Positions 44,214-54,478 are shown, numbered from the stretch's first letter. The stretch is 64,000 nt of DNA from Chitinophaga sp. 180180018-3 (GCF_037893185.1 NZ_CP140772.1:1426001-1490000), one strand, 5' to 3'. Program-made: numbers and translations. The notes: generated by a model not told the origin, from the sequence alone.

Positions 44214-46635
44214 TTGCATACTTTCAAAAAGCGGCGATGTTACTATCGCCTTTCAGGTGCAGCTTCCGGAGATATTTACATTATCCGCCGGTGACTATGA
44301 AGCATTGCATCAGACGTTCATAAAAGCGATTAAGGCGCTGCCGAAAAATTCGGTATTCCACAAGCAGGATTGGTTTATCAATCGCCGGTATAAGGGCGAC
44401 TTTGAAAAAGACGGAGATTCTTTTCTATCCCGGAGCAGTACCCGCTTTTTTAATGAGCGGCCATTTTTGGATCATACCTGCTACATCATGATCACAAGAA
44501 GGCTGGATAGCCGTAAACCTTCCAGTTCTCTTTTTTCATCACTGTGTAGGAGGTTTATTATCCCCGGTGAACTGATGCAACCCAATACTCTCCGGGATTT
44601 CCTGGATTCAGTTGGACAGTTCAAAAGCATACTGGAAGGCACTGGATTTATTAAGCTGGACCGGATCACTGATGCGGGCTTGATTAGTGATCGGCAGAAA
44701 GCTGGCCTCATTGAAAGGTATTGTTTTCTGACGCCTGATGCCGATAGACCCATCAGTAAGGATATTTCTTTTGGTGATGATATCAGGATTGGTGATGACT
44801 ACCTTCAGATGTACACATTGGCAGATGTAGAAAATCTTCCTGGGTTATGCGGAAGCCGCATAAACTTTGACAAGTATTCAACTGACGCGAACAAATACAG
44901 TGTTGGCTTTACCGCTGCTTTGGGGCAGTTGCTTCCCTGTGATCACATTTATAACCAGTTCCTGTTTATTGGTGATGCTTCTGCAAAAATTCAGCAATTG
45001 GAGAAAAAGCGCCTGCGGCTGCAATCCCTATCCGCCTATAGTAGAAGAAACACGATGGCAAGGGACGCCATCAATGATTTCCTACAGGAGGCAGTTGGGC
45101 AACAGCGGTTACCGGTACAAGCGCACTTTAATATCTGCACCTGGTCAAATGATAGAAGTGTACTGAAGGAGCTAAAAAATCAGGTGGCTACGTCTTTAGC
45201 GCAGATAGACGCTTCCACCAAACAGGAAATCGTAGGCGCTCCGCAGATTTTCTGGTCCGCTATCCCTGGCAATGAGGGCGACTTTCCGATGAACGACACA
45301 TTTGATACGTTCTGCGAGCAGGCATGTTGCTTTCTGACCCTCGAAACCAGTTACCGTAATAGCATCAGTCCTTTTGGTATTCGGCTGGGTGATCGTCAGA
45401 CAGGACGGCCATTGCATGTGGATATCTCGGATGAGCCCATGCGCCAGGGAATCATTACCAACAGGAATAAAATTGTCATAGGCGGTAGCGGTTCCGGGAA
45501 GAGCATGTTTATGTGCTCACTCTTGCGCAGCTACTTTGAACAGGGGGCGCACTGCGTTGTACTAGACGTTGGAGGTAGCTATACCGGATTGTGCAAATTG
45601 CTCAATGGCTATTATTTCTCTTATACAGAACAAGATCCTATCAAGTTTAATCCCTTCTATATATCGGAGAGCGATACTCTGGATGTAGAAAAAAGGGAAA
45701 GCCTTAAAACCTTGATACTTGCTTTGTGGAAGCGGGAAAGCGAATCATTCAACCGGTCGGAATATGTCGCGATATCAAACGCGCTCATGTTGTATTATCA
45801 GAAGCTGGATAGCGATAAATCCATTTTTCCCTGTTTTGACACCTTCTACGAGTTTTTGCAGGATGAATATGTAGGCATCCTGGAAAAGGAAAGGGTACAA
45901 ACCAAAGACTTTGATATTAACAACCTCTTGTATGTTTTAAAACCGTATTTCAGCGGAGGGGAATTTTCCTACCTACTTAATGCCAGGGAGAATCTTAATT
46001 TATTGGAAGAGAGGTTTGTTGTCATAGAACTGGACAATATCACCGAGAACCCAATACTATTCCCAGTGGTAACGCTTTTGTGTATGGAGATGTTCATTTC
46101 CAAGATGAGAAAGCTGAAAGGTGTGCGGAAACTCATTGTTATAGAGGAAGCCTGGAAGGCGATCATGCGTAACGGCATGGCGGAGTTCATGAAATATCTT
46201 TATAAAACCATCCGAAAATTCTACGGGGAAGCCTATACGGTAACACAGGAACTATCAGACCTTATCAGTTCTCCGATTGTCAAAGAAGCCATCATTTCAA
46301 ATGCTGATTGTAAGATTCTGCTTGACATGCGGAAATTCTCTAACAAGTTTTCCGATATCCAGGCACTTCTGGGCATGAGCGACAAAGGGAAAGAAATGGT
46401 GTTGTCCGTCAACCGTTCCAACGAGCCAGGGCGCAGGTACAGAGAGGTGTTTATTGATCTCGGTGGGCAGGTGATGAAAGTTTACCGCTATGAGCCCTCA
46501 CCTGAAGAGTATTATGCTTATTCCACAGAGGAAACTGAAAAGATGAAAGTGATGGCCTATGCTGACAAATATGGAGGTGACATACGCAGAGGAATCACAG
46601 CGCTTGTTCAGGAATTACTTGACCAGCAAAATTGA
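44164..46635 (+). CDS. traG: TraG conjugation ATPase (VirB4-like)
   Basis: 823 residues from the ATG at 44164; a GTG three codons earlier is also open, but the family start MVKVLEEMLPIMSVEHDC is at 44164. Walker A is IGGSGSGKSMFM near residue 440. Walker B is LIVIEEAWKA near 655. It also has SYTGLCKLLNGYYFSYTEQ, a family hallmark. TraG energises pilus/pore assembly and DNA transfer at the inner membrane. It overlaps traF by 50 bases. The next gene starts a few bases after its stop. Confidence 0.9.
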   Translation: MVKVLEEMLPIMSVEHDCILSKSGDVTIAFQVQLPEIFTLSAGDYEALHQTFIKAIKALPKNSVFHKQDWFINRRYKGDFEKDGDSFLSRSSTRFFNERPFLDHTCYIMITRRLDSRKPSSSLFSSLCRRFIIPGELMQPNTLRDFLDSVGQFKSILEGTGFIKLDRITDAGLISDRQKAGLIERYCFLTPDADRPISKDISFGDDIRIGDDYLQMYTLADVENLPGLCGSRINFDKYSTDANKYSVGFTAALGQLLPCDHIYNQFLFIGDASAKIQQLEKKRLRLQSLSAYSRRNTMARDAINDFLQEAVGQQRLPVQAHFNICTWSNDRSVLKELKNQVATSLAQIDASTKQEIVGAPQIFWSAIPGNEGDFPMNDTFDTFCEQACCFLTLETSYRNSISPFGIRLGDRQTGRPLHVDISDEPMRQGIITNRNKIVIGGSGSGKSMFMCSLLRSYFEQGAHCVVLDVGGSYTGLCKLLNGYYFSYTEQDPIKFNPFYISESDTLDVEKRESLKTLILALWKRESESFNRSEYVAISNALMLYYQKLDSDKSIFPCFDTFYEFLQDEYVGILEKERVQTKDFDINNLLYVLKPYFSGGEFSYLLNARENLNLLEERFVVIELDNITENPILFPVVTLLCMEMFISKMRKLKGVRKLIVIEEAWKAIMRNGMAEFMKYLYKTIRKFYGEAYTVTQELSDLISSPIVKEAIISNADCKILLDMRKFSNKFSDIQALLGMSDKGKEMVLSVNRSNEPGRRYREVFIDLGGQVMKVYRYEPSPEEYYAYSTEETEKMKVMAYADKYGGDIRRGITALVQELLDQQN

Positions 46636-46640
46636 GCGGT

Positions 46641-47327
46641 ATGAAAAGTGTGTATAAGGTAATGCTGTGTGCTGTATTGTGTTGTGGCCTTGTTGTAATG
46701 CCAACAAAGAAAAGCCAAGCCATTGTTTGGGTCGTGATAAAAGCTGCGGCAAAAAAGGTTATCAAAGCGCTGGACCTCCAGATTCAACGTCTTCAGAACA
46801 ACACTATTGTTTTGCAAAATGCACAAAAGACGTTGGAAAACGCATTGTCCAAATTGAAGTTGCAGGAAATCGCCGGCTGGACTGAAAAGCAGCGTCAATT
46901 ATATGCTGGTTATTTTGAAGAGTTGTGGAAGGTAAAGAATGCTATCTCCACCTATAAAAAGATAAAAGAAATAGTTCAGCAGCAGGTGGTCCTGGTGAAT
47001 GAGTATAAAAAGGCGTATGAGCTTCTCCGGAAGGATACCCGCTTTACCCCGGAGGAAATCGATTATATGTATAAAGTTTATTCTGGCATCCTCTCAGAAA
47101 GCCTAAAGAATGTAGATCAGCTCCTTTTGGTCTGCAACTCTTTCGCTACTCAAATGTCAGACGGAAGGAGATTGGAGATTATCGCTGATGCTGCTGCCGG
47201 TATTGAGGAAAACATGACTGCACTGCGTCAGTTCACAAATTACAATATCGGTATCAGTATGCAACGAGCGAATGGGGCTAGTGAGATTGATATGGTGCGG
47301 CGCATGTACGGTTTGCCAGCCAAGTGA
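46641..47327 (+). CDS. TraI-like conjugal transfer protein
   Basis: 228 residues from the ATG at 46641, with a signal peptide to about residue 27 (KKSQAIVWV). The body is helical with IQRLQNNTIVLQNAQKTLENALSKLKL and WTEKQRQLYAGYFEELWKV, typical of the Bacteroidota TraI group that forms periplasmic coiled coils. It is the first of three consecutive similarly shaped proteins (46641, 47324, 48000), all with signal peptides and related central motifs. The stop overlaps the next gene. Confidence 0.7.
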   Translation: MKSVYKVMLCAVLCCGLVVMPTKKSQAIVWVVIKAAAKKVIKALDLQIQRLQNNTIVLQNAQKTLENALSKLKLQEIAGWTEKQRQLYAGYFEELWKVKNAISTYKKIKEIVQQQVVLVNEYKKAYELLRKDTRFTPEEIDYMYKVYSGILSESLKNVDQLLLVCNSFATQMSDGRRLEIIADAAAGIEENMTALRQFTNYNIGISMQRANGASEIDMVRRMYGLPAK

Positions 47328-47992
47328 TGTATAATATAATATGGTGTGGTATGAGAGTGGTGATGTTGGTCTGTATTATAGTTTTCTCTTCTCTTCATTT
47401 AAAAGCGCAAACTTTTAATGAATGGTTTCGTCAGAAGAAGACACAGCGTGAGTATCTGATAAAGCAAATAGCCTTATTGCAGCAGTATATTGGTTATGCC
47501 AAGAAGGGCTATGACATTGCGCAGAAGGGGCTTGGAACTATATCGCAGATAAAGAATGGTGATCTGAAAATTCACCAGGTATTCTTTAATGCTTTGAAGG
47601 AGGTGAATCCCTCTTTGGTAAACTATCCCAAAGCTGCCGATATCATTGCTTCTATTGTATCTATGGATGCCTCATGCAATCGAGTATTACGATACGTCAA
47701 CGCCAACGATCTCGCTGATGAGGGTAACCGGGATTATGCGCAAAAGGTCTTCAGGAATATCAAGACTGAAAACAAGCTGTCGTTTGATGACTTGATGCTT
47801 GTTATTTCAAATGATCACTTGCAGTTGTCCGATGATCAGCGTCTTTCCAGGATAGACCAGTTGTATTCTGTGGTAAAGGATAGAGGTGCGTTTGTTGCTT
47901 CTTTCATCAACCAGTTGGATATGTTGATACGACAACGACATTCTGAAATAGCTGATGTGGAGATGGAACGGGTTATGTATGGACTAAAATAA
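47324..47992 (+). CDS. Second TraI-like secreted helical protein
   Basis: 222 residues with a signal peptide to about residue 28 (SLHLKAQTF). The body reads FNEWFRQKKTQREYLIKQIALLQQYIGYAKKGYDIAQKGLGT, related in layout to its neighbours and ending with RIDQLYSVVKDR. It overlaps the upstream gene by four bases (ATGA). It is probably a periplasmic part of the mating pore. Confidence 0.65.
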   Translation: MMYNIIWCGMRVVMLVCIIVFSSLHLKAQTFNEWFRQKKTQREYLIKQIALLQQYIGYAKKGYDIAQKGLGTISQIKNGDLKIHQVFFNALKEVNPSLVNYPKAADIIASIVSMDASCNRVLRYVNANDLADEGNRDYAQKVFRNIKTENKLSFDDLMLVISNDHLQLSDDQRLSRIDQLYSVVKDRGAFVASFINQLDMLIRQRHSEIADVEMERVMYGLK

Positions 47993-47999
47993 TTTTTTT

Positions 48000-48647
48000 A
48001 TGAAGAGTGTGATTTGTGTTGTGGTATTAGTGATCTCTTCACAGTTGTTATTGTCTATCCCTGCTAAAGCACAGGCGGACGAACTCGCACAACTGGCGTT
48101 GAATATCCAGAAATTGAGCCAGCTGAAAAAGATTCTGCAAAATATGTACAATGGCTATCAGATCATCAGCAAAGGATACAATACTGTCAAAGACCTTTCA
48201 CAGGGCAACTTTAATCTACATGAGGTTTTCCTAAATGGCTTATATGCGGTCAATCCTGCAATAAAGAACTACAAGCGTGTTGGGGATATCATTAATTACC
48301 AGGCCCGGATTGTGAAAGGATATAAGTCCGCTTTCAATACATTCAGGTCTTCCAGCCTTTTCAGTGTCGAGGAAATAGAATACATGTCTACCGTGTATGC
48401 CCGTCTAACAAAGGAGAGCCTGAAGAATCTGGAAGAGCTGATGTTAATAGTAACGGCTAGTAAGCTAAGAATGAGTGATGACGAACGTTTGAAGGGAATT
48501 GATCGTATTTATGCTGACATGGAGGACGCCTGGTTGTTCTTGTGTGATTTTAACAACAGAGCCGAGATGCTCGGTTTTCAGCGAGCGAAAGCAAATAATG
48601 ATGTAGAAACAGTGAAGGTTCTCTACAGTATCGGGAAATTAAACTGA
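48000..48647 (+). CDS. Third TraI-like secreted helical protein
   Basis: 215 residues with a signal peptide to about residue 24 (IPAKAQADE). The body has LKKILQNMYNGYQIISKGYNTVKDLSQGNF, and a C-terminal RLKGIDRIYADMEDAW shared with the previous gene, suggesting gene duplication. It starts eight bases after the previous stop. It is likely an accessory pore component of the TraI group. Confidence 0.65.
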   Translation: MKSVICVVVLVISSQLLLSIPAKAQADELAQLALNIQKLSQLKKILQNMYNGYQIISKGYNTVKDLSQGNFNLHEVFLNGLYAVNPAIKNYKRVGDIINYQARIVKGYKSAFNTFRSSSLFSVEEIEYMSTVYARLTKESLKNLEELMLIVTASKLRMSDDERLKGIDRIYADMEDAWLFLCDFNNRAEMLGFQRAKANNDVETVKVLYSIGKLN

Positions 48648-48652
48648 GGTAT

Positions 48653-49870
48653 ATGAAATGGTGTATGATGTTGCTGGCATGTGCAGCTATGGGGATTTTA
48701 TTGCCGGGTATTTGCAACGCGCAGAGTGTTACTGATAGCATTGGCGGGTTACACGGGGTGTTGGACAAGTTATATGATGACATGATCCCGTTATGCGGTG
48801 AGATGATAGATATAGGCAGGGCTATTGCAGGTTTTGCAGCCATCTGGTTTATATCTGCACGTGTGTGGAAGCATATAGCAAACGCTGAACCCGTTGATCT
48901 ATATCCATTGCTAAGACCTTTCGTTATCACCCTTGCTATCGGGATGTTTCCGCAGGTACTGGACGTTCTTAACGGAATTATGAAGCCTACCGTAACTGCA
49001 ACATCGGGTATCGTTAAAGATGGCGATTCCGCCATAGCCACACTCTTGCAGAAGAAGCAGGACGCTATCAAGACAACGGAGTATTATAAAATGTATGTCG
49101 GTGTCGATGGTCGAGGCGACTATGATCGGTGGTATAAATACTATCATCCTAATGATCCGGATAGGCAAAATGAGGGCGTGTTTGAGAGGATGGGAAATGA
49201 TATAAAGTTCGGCCTGGAGCAGACGGCTTACTCGATACGAAACTCTGTTAAACAATTTCTTTCTGAAGTCCTCCAGGTGCTTTTTCAAGCCGCATCTCTC
49301 TGCATCAATACTGTCAGAACTTTCTATCTTATTGTGTTGGCAATATTGGGCCCTCTTGTTTTCGGCATCTCCGTATTCGATGGATTCCAGCAGTCGATTA
49401 TGAGTTGGCTGGGGCGTTATATAAACTATTTTTTGTGGTTGCCTGTTGCTAATATTTTTGGTGCAATTATTAATAAAATCCAGATCAATATGCTACAGAT
49501 AGATATTGATCAGATCACGAAATACGGTGATACTTCTTTCGGCGCGAACGATACCGCTTACTTGATTTTCCTGATCATGGGTATCGTAGGATACTTTACC
49601 GTCCCCAGTGTTGCAGGATATGTAGTACATGTTGCCGGCGGTAATCCTCTTTTACAGAAGATCACTGGCATATCCGCTGCCGCAGCTACAGGCGGTGCCG
49701 GCATGGCCGCTTCCCGGTTGGGTCAAGGGATATCAAACGCTTACAATGCACCAAAGAATTTTAATGAAGGGTATAGTGGTCAGAATAAAGGGTCTGGTGT
49801 CATGGCCGATGCTGGTCGTGTTGCTGGAAATACCGGAGCATACATGTATGATCAGTTGAATAAGTTGTAA
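48653..49870 (+). CDS. traJ: TraJ (VirB6-like) membrane protein
   Basis: 405 residues with several membrane helices (an N-terminal signal, and others near 55-75, 95-115, 220-250, 265-285, 300-330). VFDGFQQSIMSWLGRYINYFLWLPVANIFG and a small-residue-rich C-terminus are typical of Bacteroides TraJ. It likely forms part of the inner-membrane channel for DNA. It begins six bases after the previous stop and is followed by TraK. Confidence 0.8.
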   Translation: MKWCMMLLACAAMGILLPGICNAQSVTDSIGGLHGVLDKLYDDMIPLCGEMIDIGRAIAGFAAIWFISARVWKHIANAEPVDLYPLLRPFVITLAIGMFPQVLDVLNGIMKPTVTATSGIVKDGDSAIATLLQKKQDAIKTTEYYKMYVGVDGRGDYDRWYKYYHPNDPDRQNEGVFERMGNDIKFGLEQTAYSIRNSVKQFLSEVLQVLFQAASLCINTVRTFYLIVLAILGPLVFGISVFDGFQQSIMSWLGRYINYFLWLPVANIFGAIINKIQINMLQIDIDQITKYGDTSFGANDTAYLIFLIMGIVGYFTVPSVAGYVVHVAGGNPLLQKITGISAAAATGGAGMAASRLGQGISNAYNAPKNFNEGYSGQNKGSGVMADAGRVAGNTGAYMYDQLNKL

Positions 49871-49880
49871 ATGTGGAGAT

Positions 49881-50498
49881 ATGTTTCGTCAACTAAAGAA
49901 TATCGATACCGCTTTCAGGTACATTCGGGCCTTTTCCATCGCTGTTATATTAGGGAATACGCTATTAGCTTGTTTCTGTTATTATCAGAGTTACCGGTTG
50001 GCGGGGAAGGTGCAGGGAAAAATTTACGTGCTATACGGTGATAAGGTAATTGAAGCCTTTGCGGATGATCGAAAAAACTATCTGCCGGTAGAAGCCAGAG
50101 CACATGTAAAGGACTTTCATCGTTTGTTTTTCACACTTGATCCCGATGAAAGGCTTATACAGTCCAACATCGCAAAGGCAATGTACCTGGCAGATGCCTC
50201 CGCACGGGCAAAGTACCAGAGCCTGAAAGAAAGCGGCTTTTATACAAGCGTTATCTCCGGAAACGTGAGCCAGAGAATAGAGGTAGACAGCGTAAATGTG
50301 GATTTTAATCGAAAACCTTTTGCATTTCGTTGCTATGCAACACTTCAAATACGCCGCCCTACAAGCATCACGACTAGAAGCCTTGTTACTGAGGGATATT
50401 TACAGGACGCAAAAACATCTGATAATAATTCTCATGGCTTCCTGATCCTGAATTGGACCATCATCAGAAATGAAGATTTGAATGTCATAAACAGATAA
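49881..50498 (+). CDS. traK: TraK (VirB8-like) conjugal transfer protein
   Basis: 205 residues. One N-terminal membrane helix (about 18-38) precedes a periplasmic domain containing RAHVKDFHRLFFTLDPDE and the family's RIEVDSVNVDF. A bitopic assembly factor of the pore, as in VirB8. It starts eleven bases after traJ. Confidence 0.85.
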   Translation: MFRQLKNIDTAFRYIRAFSIAVILGNTLLACFCYYQSYRLAGKVQGKIYVLYGDKVIEAFADDRKNYLPVEARAHVKDFHRLFFTLDPDERLIQSNIAKAMYLADASARAKYQSLKESGFYTSVISGNVSQRIEVDSVNVDFNRKPFAFRCYATLQIRRPTSITTRSLVTEGYLQDAKTSDNNSHGFLILNWTIIRNEDLNVINR

Positions 50499-50501
50499 TA
50501 T

Positions 50502-50990
50502 ATGCATTGGAATGGTAGGCATAAACGGAGAAGTAGTGTGCAGGATCACCGTGGTGAATCTTATGCCTGGCTGGACAGACTTTCCGCGGAATGGAAGAGA
50601 GTTATAAGGATCGCCTGTAATAAGGTGGAGGAGAGATTTAATAAAATCCATGCTGTATATCAAAAGATGATCCTGGTGGTTTTCTTTCTTTCTGGTACGA
50701 CAATGTGTGTTTTATTCGCCGCAGGTGGCGGTGTCGAAAGAAAAAGTTCATTGCATAAGGTAACCCCTATAACCCGGACCACTCATGCAATACCATCTTT
50801 TGATACCGCGGGACCATTGCAGATGATAAAGCGGGGTGGCGCCTTTCAGGGTATCCAGCGGTACAGCGCTTTCCTGGATAGTCTGTCTACTACAACAAAA
50901 GGAAGACAGGTTTTAGATAGTGTAAGGGCTGCCAGGCCAGGTTTGTTCGACAGCTTGGCCCTCGTTGATAAAATTATTGGATTGCACTAA
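50502..50990 (+). CDS. TraL-position membrane protein
   Basis: 162 residues. A basic N-terminus, then one membrane helix (MILVVFFLSGTTMCVLFAAG near 60-80) and a periplasmic tail. It has the position of TraL between TraK and TraM in Bacteroides operons, but little sequence similarity is visible. It starts three bases after traK's stop. Confidence 0.6.
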   Translation: MHWNGRHKRRSSVQDHRGESYAWLDRLSAEWKRVIRIACNKVEERFNKIHAVYQKMILVVFFLSGTTMCVLFAAGGGVERKSSLHKVTPITRTTHAIPSFDTAGPLQMIKRGGAFQGIQRYSAFLDSLSTTTKGRQVLDSVRAARPGLFDSLALVDKIIGLH

Positions 50991-51021
50991 TAGTGATGTT
51001 GAACTTTTAAATAAGTGTGTT

Positions 51022-52362
51022 ATGGATAATCAGCAGCAATCATTAAAAGAGGAAACATTAAGAAAGCGGAAGTTTGCTTTGGTGTTGCCTGTTATAGTTT
51101 TCCCCTTTGCGACATTGTTATTTTGGGGCCTCGGTGGTGGTAAGGGTACAGCCGCACCCATTGTACAAACAAAGGATGCCTTTAATTATCAGTTACCGGC
51201 TCCGGTGCTACCTGACGATTCACGGATGAATAAGATGGACTTTTACGAAAAGGCCGCTAGGGATTCTGCCAAATGGAGAGATATTGCTCGCCGTGATCCT
51301 TACTATGATTCAAAAGCTGGTAAGGATACAGGAAAAGGGGAAAGTGAGGACATGGATTTTCACTCTTTTATGGAGGTAGAGAAGGCCAATAAACAAAGGA
51401 AGCCCGGCGCGGTAGAATCTCCTTACTCTTCCGGTGAGGCTGATGATAATGTACGAAAAGTAAACAAGAAGTTGGCAGAGCTGGACAGGGAACTGAATAA
51501 GACAACGGCTCCTGTGCCTGGGAAAGTGGATCATGCCTTTCCGGGCAATAACCTTACTGATACTTCCAACATCAACCCTGAAGTCGCGCAACTGGAGAAA
51601 ATCATGCAGGCCATGCAGGGTGGTACCCCTGAAGATTCGGAGATGGCGAAGATCGATGGTATGCTCGATAAAATACTGGATATCCAGTACCCTTCCCGGA
51701 TGCAGGACAAATTGAAGAAAGTTTCTGCTGAGCATAAACAACAGGTATATCCTGTATCATCGATGAACCGTGACCTTATTCCAGTGTCTAGCTTACAGCC
51801 GGTTCAATCAGTATCTTCTTTACGTACAGATACTATTTTATCCCTGCATCAGGTTTCCAATGGTTTTTACTCCCTGGATGATCCGCTGATAGAAACGAAT
51901 GAAGACAATGCTGTTGAAGCGGAGGTAGCGGAAACACAGACGCTGGTTTCTGGCGCCACCCTGAAGCTCCGGCTGATACGTGATGTTTATATCGCAGGGC
52001 GCCTGGTACCCAAAGATACTTATGTTAATGGCGCTGTATCTATCAACGGGGAGCGCCTTCAGGTTGAAATCAATTCCATCAGATTATCAAATTCTATTCT
52101 GCCGGTCGCAGTATCTGCATACGACATGGATGGTATGGTGGGCATCTATATCCCCGGAGCAATTGCCAGGGACGTGTCAAAAAACTCCGCTGATCAAGCA
52201 ATACAGAGTCTCGGTATGATGTCAATGGACCCTTCGCTGGGTGCCCAGGCTGCGAGTGCCGGTATTGAAACCGCAAAAACCTTACTTAGCCGGAAAGTAA
52301 AGCTCATTAAGGTAACTGTAAAAGCTGGATATCAAGTTTTGCTGAAAAACAGGCAAAGCTGA
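51022..52362 (+). CDS. traM: TraM (VirB10-like) conjugal transfer protein
   Basis: 446 residues from the ATG at 51022 (MDNQQQSLKEETLRKRK). An earlier in-frame start is within the previous gene and lacks support. A membrane helix lies at about 20-40 (VLPVIVFPFATLLFWGLGG). A charged linker follows, and a C-terminal beta-barrel-like domain with LRLIRDVYIAGRLVPKDTYV, as in VirB10. It probably links inner and outer membranes in the pore core. Confidence 0.85.
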   Translation: MDNQQQSLKEETLRKRKFALVLPVIVFPFATLLFWGLGGGKGTAAPIVQTKDAFNYQLPAPVLPDDSRMNKMDFYEKAARDSAKWRDIARRDPYYDSKAGKDTGKGESEDMDFHSFMEVEKANKQRKPGAVESPYSSGEADDNVRKVNKKLAELDRELNKTTAPVPGKVDHAFPGNNLTDTSNINPEVAQLEKIMQAMQGGTPEDSEMAKIDGMLDKILDIQYPSRMQDKLKKVSAEHKQQVYPVSSMNRDLIPVSSLQPVQSVSSLRTDTILSLHQVSNGFYSLDDPLIETNEDNAVEAEVAETQTLVSGATLKLRLIRDVYIAGRLVPKDTYVNGAVSINGERLQVEINSIRLSNSILPVAVSAYDMDGMVGIYIPGAIARDVSKNSADQAIQSLGMMSMDPSLGAQAASAGIETAKTLLSRKVKLIKVTVKAGYQVLLKNRQS

Positions 52363-52395
52363 CAGATTATTTTCTCATGATTAAATTCCTAAAAG

Positions 52396-53232
52396 ATGAC
52401 GTTGAAATGTGCTGTATGGATGGCAGGTATTGCCTGCCTATTAGGAAACATGACTGCTAGGGCGCAGGAATATGATGAATTGGCCCCGTTAAATTTGCGG
52501 GTGTCGTTTCAGAAAACAACGAACCTCATTTTTCCGTATGCTGTCGCCAGTGTGGACAGAGGGAGCCGCGACATACTGGTTCAAAAGGCAAAGGGTGTTC
52601 GTAATATCCTCCAGGTAAAAGCTGGTAAGGAGTATTTTTCTGAAACAAACCTTAGTGTCGTGACGGAGGACGGGCGTTTTTATTCGTTTGTTGTGCGTTA
52701 TGATAGTTTCCCTCACGTGTTGAACTTACAATTCGGTAAAAAACTGGATACTGATCTGTATGGTGGTCCAGTTCAGCTTTCCAATGATTCCCTGAATGCT
52801 GCTGAGCTGCACCGGACGGCGGAACTTGTGCGTATCAGTAAGCGGCATCAATGGAGAACTACCGATGAAAAATATAGTATGCGCCTCCGCTTGAATGCAA
52901 TCTATATCAGGAACGATCACTTCTACTTTCAGGTAAGTTTAAAGAACAGTTCCGCTATCAATTATTATCCTGATCAGATAAAGTTTTTTATCCGGGATAA
53001 AAGAGTTGCCCGGAGAACTGCTCACCAGGAAAAGATCATCCCGCCGAAATTGATTTTAGGACCAAGTGAGGTAATCTCCGCTAATAGCGAATCCGCAATG
53101 GTCTTTGTTCTCCCGAAATTCACTATTCCCGATAGGAAAAATTTATACCTATATGTGACGGAGAAAGACGGTGGGCGGCATCTGAAGATCAGGATCAAAA
53201 ACCGTCAGCTGGTGAAGGCACAAGCTATTTAG
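52396..53232 (+). CDS. traN: TraN (DUF4138, VirB9-like) conjugal transfer protein
   Basis: 278 residues with a signal peptide to about residue 24. The body matches DUF4138: LRVSFQKTTNLIFPYAV, VDRGSRDILVQKAKGVRNILQVKAG. The C-terminus holds LFVTEKDGGRHL-like strands. An outer-membrane-proximal core component like VirB9. It follows traM by 34 bases. Confidence 0.85.
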   Translation: MTLKCAVWMAGIACLLGNMTARAQEYDELAPLNLRVSFQKTTNLIFPYAVASVDRGSRDILVQKAKGVRNILQVKAGKEYFSETNLSVVTEDGRFYSFVVRYDSFPHVLNLQFGKKLDTDLYGGPVQLSNDSLNAAELHRTAELVRISKRHQWRTTDEKYSMRLRLNAIYIRNDHFYFQVSLKNSSAINYYPDQIKFFIRDKRVARRTAHQEKIIPPKLILGPSEVISANSESAMVFVLPKFTIPDRKNLYLYVTEKDGGRHLKIRIKNRQLVKAQAI

Positions 53233-53251
53233 ATACTATAATATCTGCTTT

Positions 53252-54478
53252 ATGAGTGAGGTTAACAATATGTTTCGTAGCGGTAAGCCTGAAAATATCG
53301 CGTTTCATCCACTTGATGTAATTGATCAATACCTGGTATTCCGTCACACTCATCCCGGTCATTTGGTTTACGAAGTCGGCCATGAATTAAGCGAGGTTGG
53401 CCGCAGTATTAACCTTATGGACGCATATGCTTGTCTTCTAAAGCGTTCAATGAATGAGGAAGTTGGACGAAAGGAATATGTCGATTATATGCTTATTGCA
53501 ACTTATAAACACCGGAGGCTTGAATTAGATTTTGATGGAGATCCTAAAGATTCAACGGGATTACTTGTTGCTGGGTCATATTATGAATACAATACTGATA
53601 CAGGGAATAGGTCGTGGGAATTTAGCGAGGTTTATAACCCTTGCAAGCCGATTGTTATCAATGACCTTGATAATCATCGTTTTCTTAGAAGAGGTTTCAG
53701 GGATATAGACCCAATTTATTTACATCGTGAAAATGAAAATGCCATGAATGAAAAGGTGTATGAGTATCACAAGAACGATTTAAAGAGCCGGGGTGTTGGT
53801 GACGCTCTTGATGATGCACTCAAAATAATGTTGCAGAAGGGAGAAAAACAGTCCAGCCTGTATCACACCACAAAATACGGAGAAGATCTGGCTGTAGCTT
53901 CCTTTCAATACAATAAATCCCAACGAGAGGGTAGTGATCTTGTTTTTCTGAATAAGATTGAGATGCTGGTAAAACCCAAAGTGGGGGAAATTCAAAAACA
54001 GACTTTTGAGATCACGAGGGACTCGGACAAATTAACATTGAAGAATGCTTATAATTCGATGCAGGGCCGTTCTTTTCTTGTGAATGAAGATAAGCATGAA
54101 TGGGCCTACCTTGATTTCAAGCAAACAGATAAACAAGGTAATCACCCACTAGTAAAGACTTCAGGGTATGATGTACAGAAGGTAGTCGGTAAATACCCAT
54201 TAGATCAGCTCATTAATCCAGAGGAAGCGCAGATGCTCTACGGTTCGCTGGAAAGGGGTAACCGTCAGATGGTTAGTGTAAATGAAAAACGTTTCTTTAT
54301 TGAAGCGCTTCCATTACATGACACCATCCGGGTGTTTAAAGAAAATCTACAACAGACGACAGTGGAGGCTTTAAAGGATGCTGCTCAACAGAAACAAAAA
54401 AATGATCAGGTTCCGGACCAGGGTACAACAAAGGAAGATAAAGTTCTCAAAAACAATAGAGGGCAGTCTATTTCCTGA
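53252..54478 (+). CDS. Conserved transfer-region protein, DUF3945-like (weak)
   Basis: 408 residues, hydrophilic, no signal peptide. The C-terminal half has LKNAYNSMQGRSFLV, EWAYLDFKQTDKQGNHPLVK and SLERGNRQMVSVN, similar in tone to DUF3945-type proteins of Bacteroidota transfer regions. The N-terminal 200 residues are unrecognised. It follows TraN by 20 bases, so it belongs to the operon. Role unknown; a cytoplasmic or antirestriction-type function is speculative. Confidence 0.55.
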   Translation: MSEVNNMFRSGKPENIAFHPLDVIDQYLVFRHTHPGHLVYEVGHELSEVGRSINLMDAYACLLKRSMNEEVGRKEYVDYMLIATYKHRRLELDFDGDPKDSTGLLVAGSYYEYNTDTGNRSWEFSEVYNPCKPIVINDLDNHRFLRRGFRDIDPIYLHRENENAMNEKVYEYHKNDLKSRGVGDALDDALKIMLQKGEKQSSLYHTTKYGEDLAVASFQYNKSQREGSDLVFLNKIEMLVKPKVGEIQKQTFEITRDSDKLTLKNAYNSMQGRSFLVNEDKHEWAYLDFKQTDKQGNHPLVKTSGYDVQKVVGKYPLDQLINPEEAQMLYGSLERGNRQMVSVNEKRFFIEALPLHDTIRVFKENLQQTTVEALKDAAQQKQKNDQVPDQGTTKEDKVLKNNRGQSIS

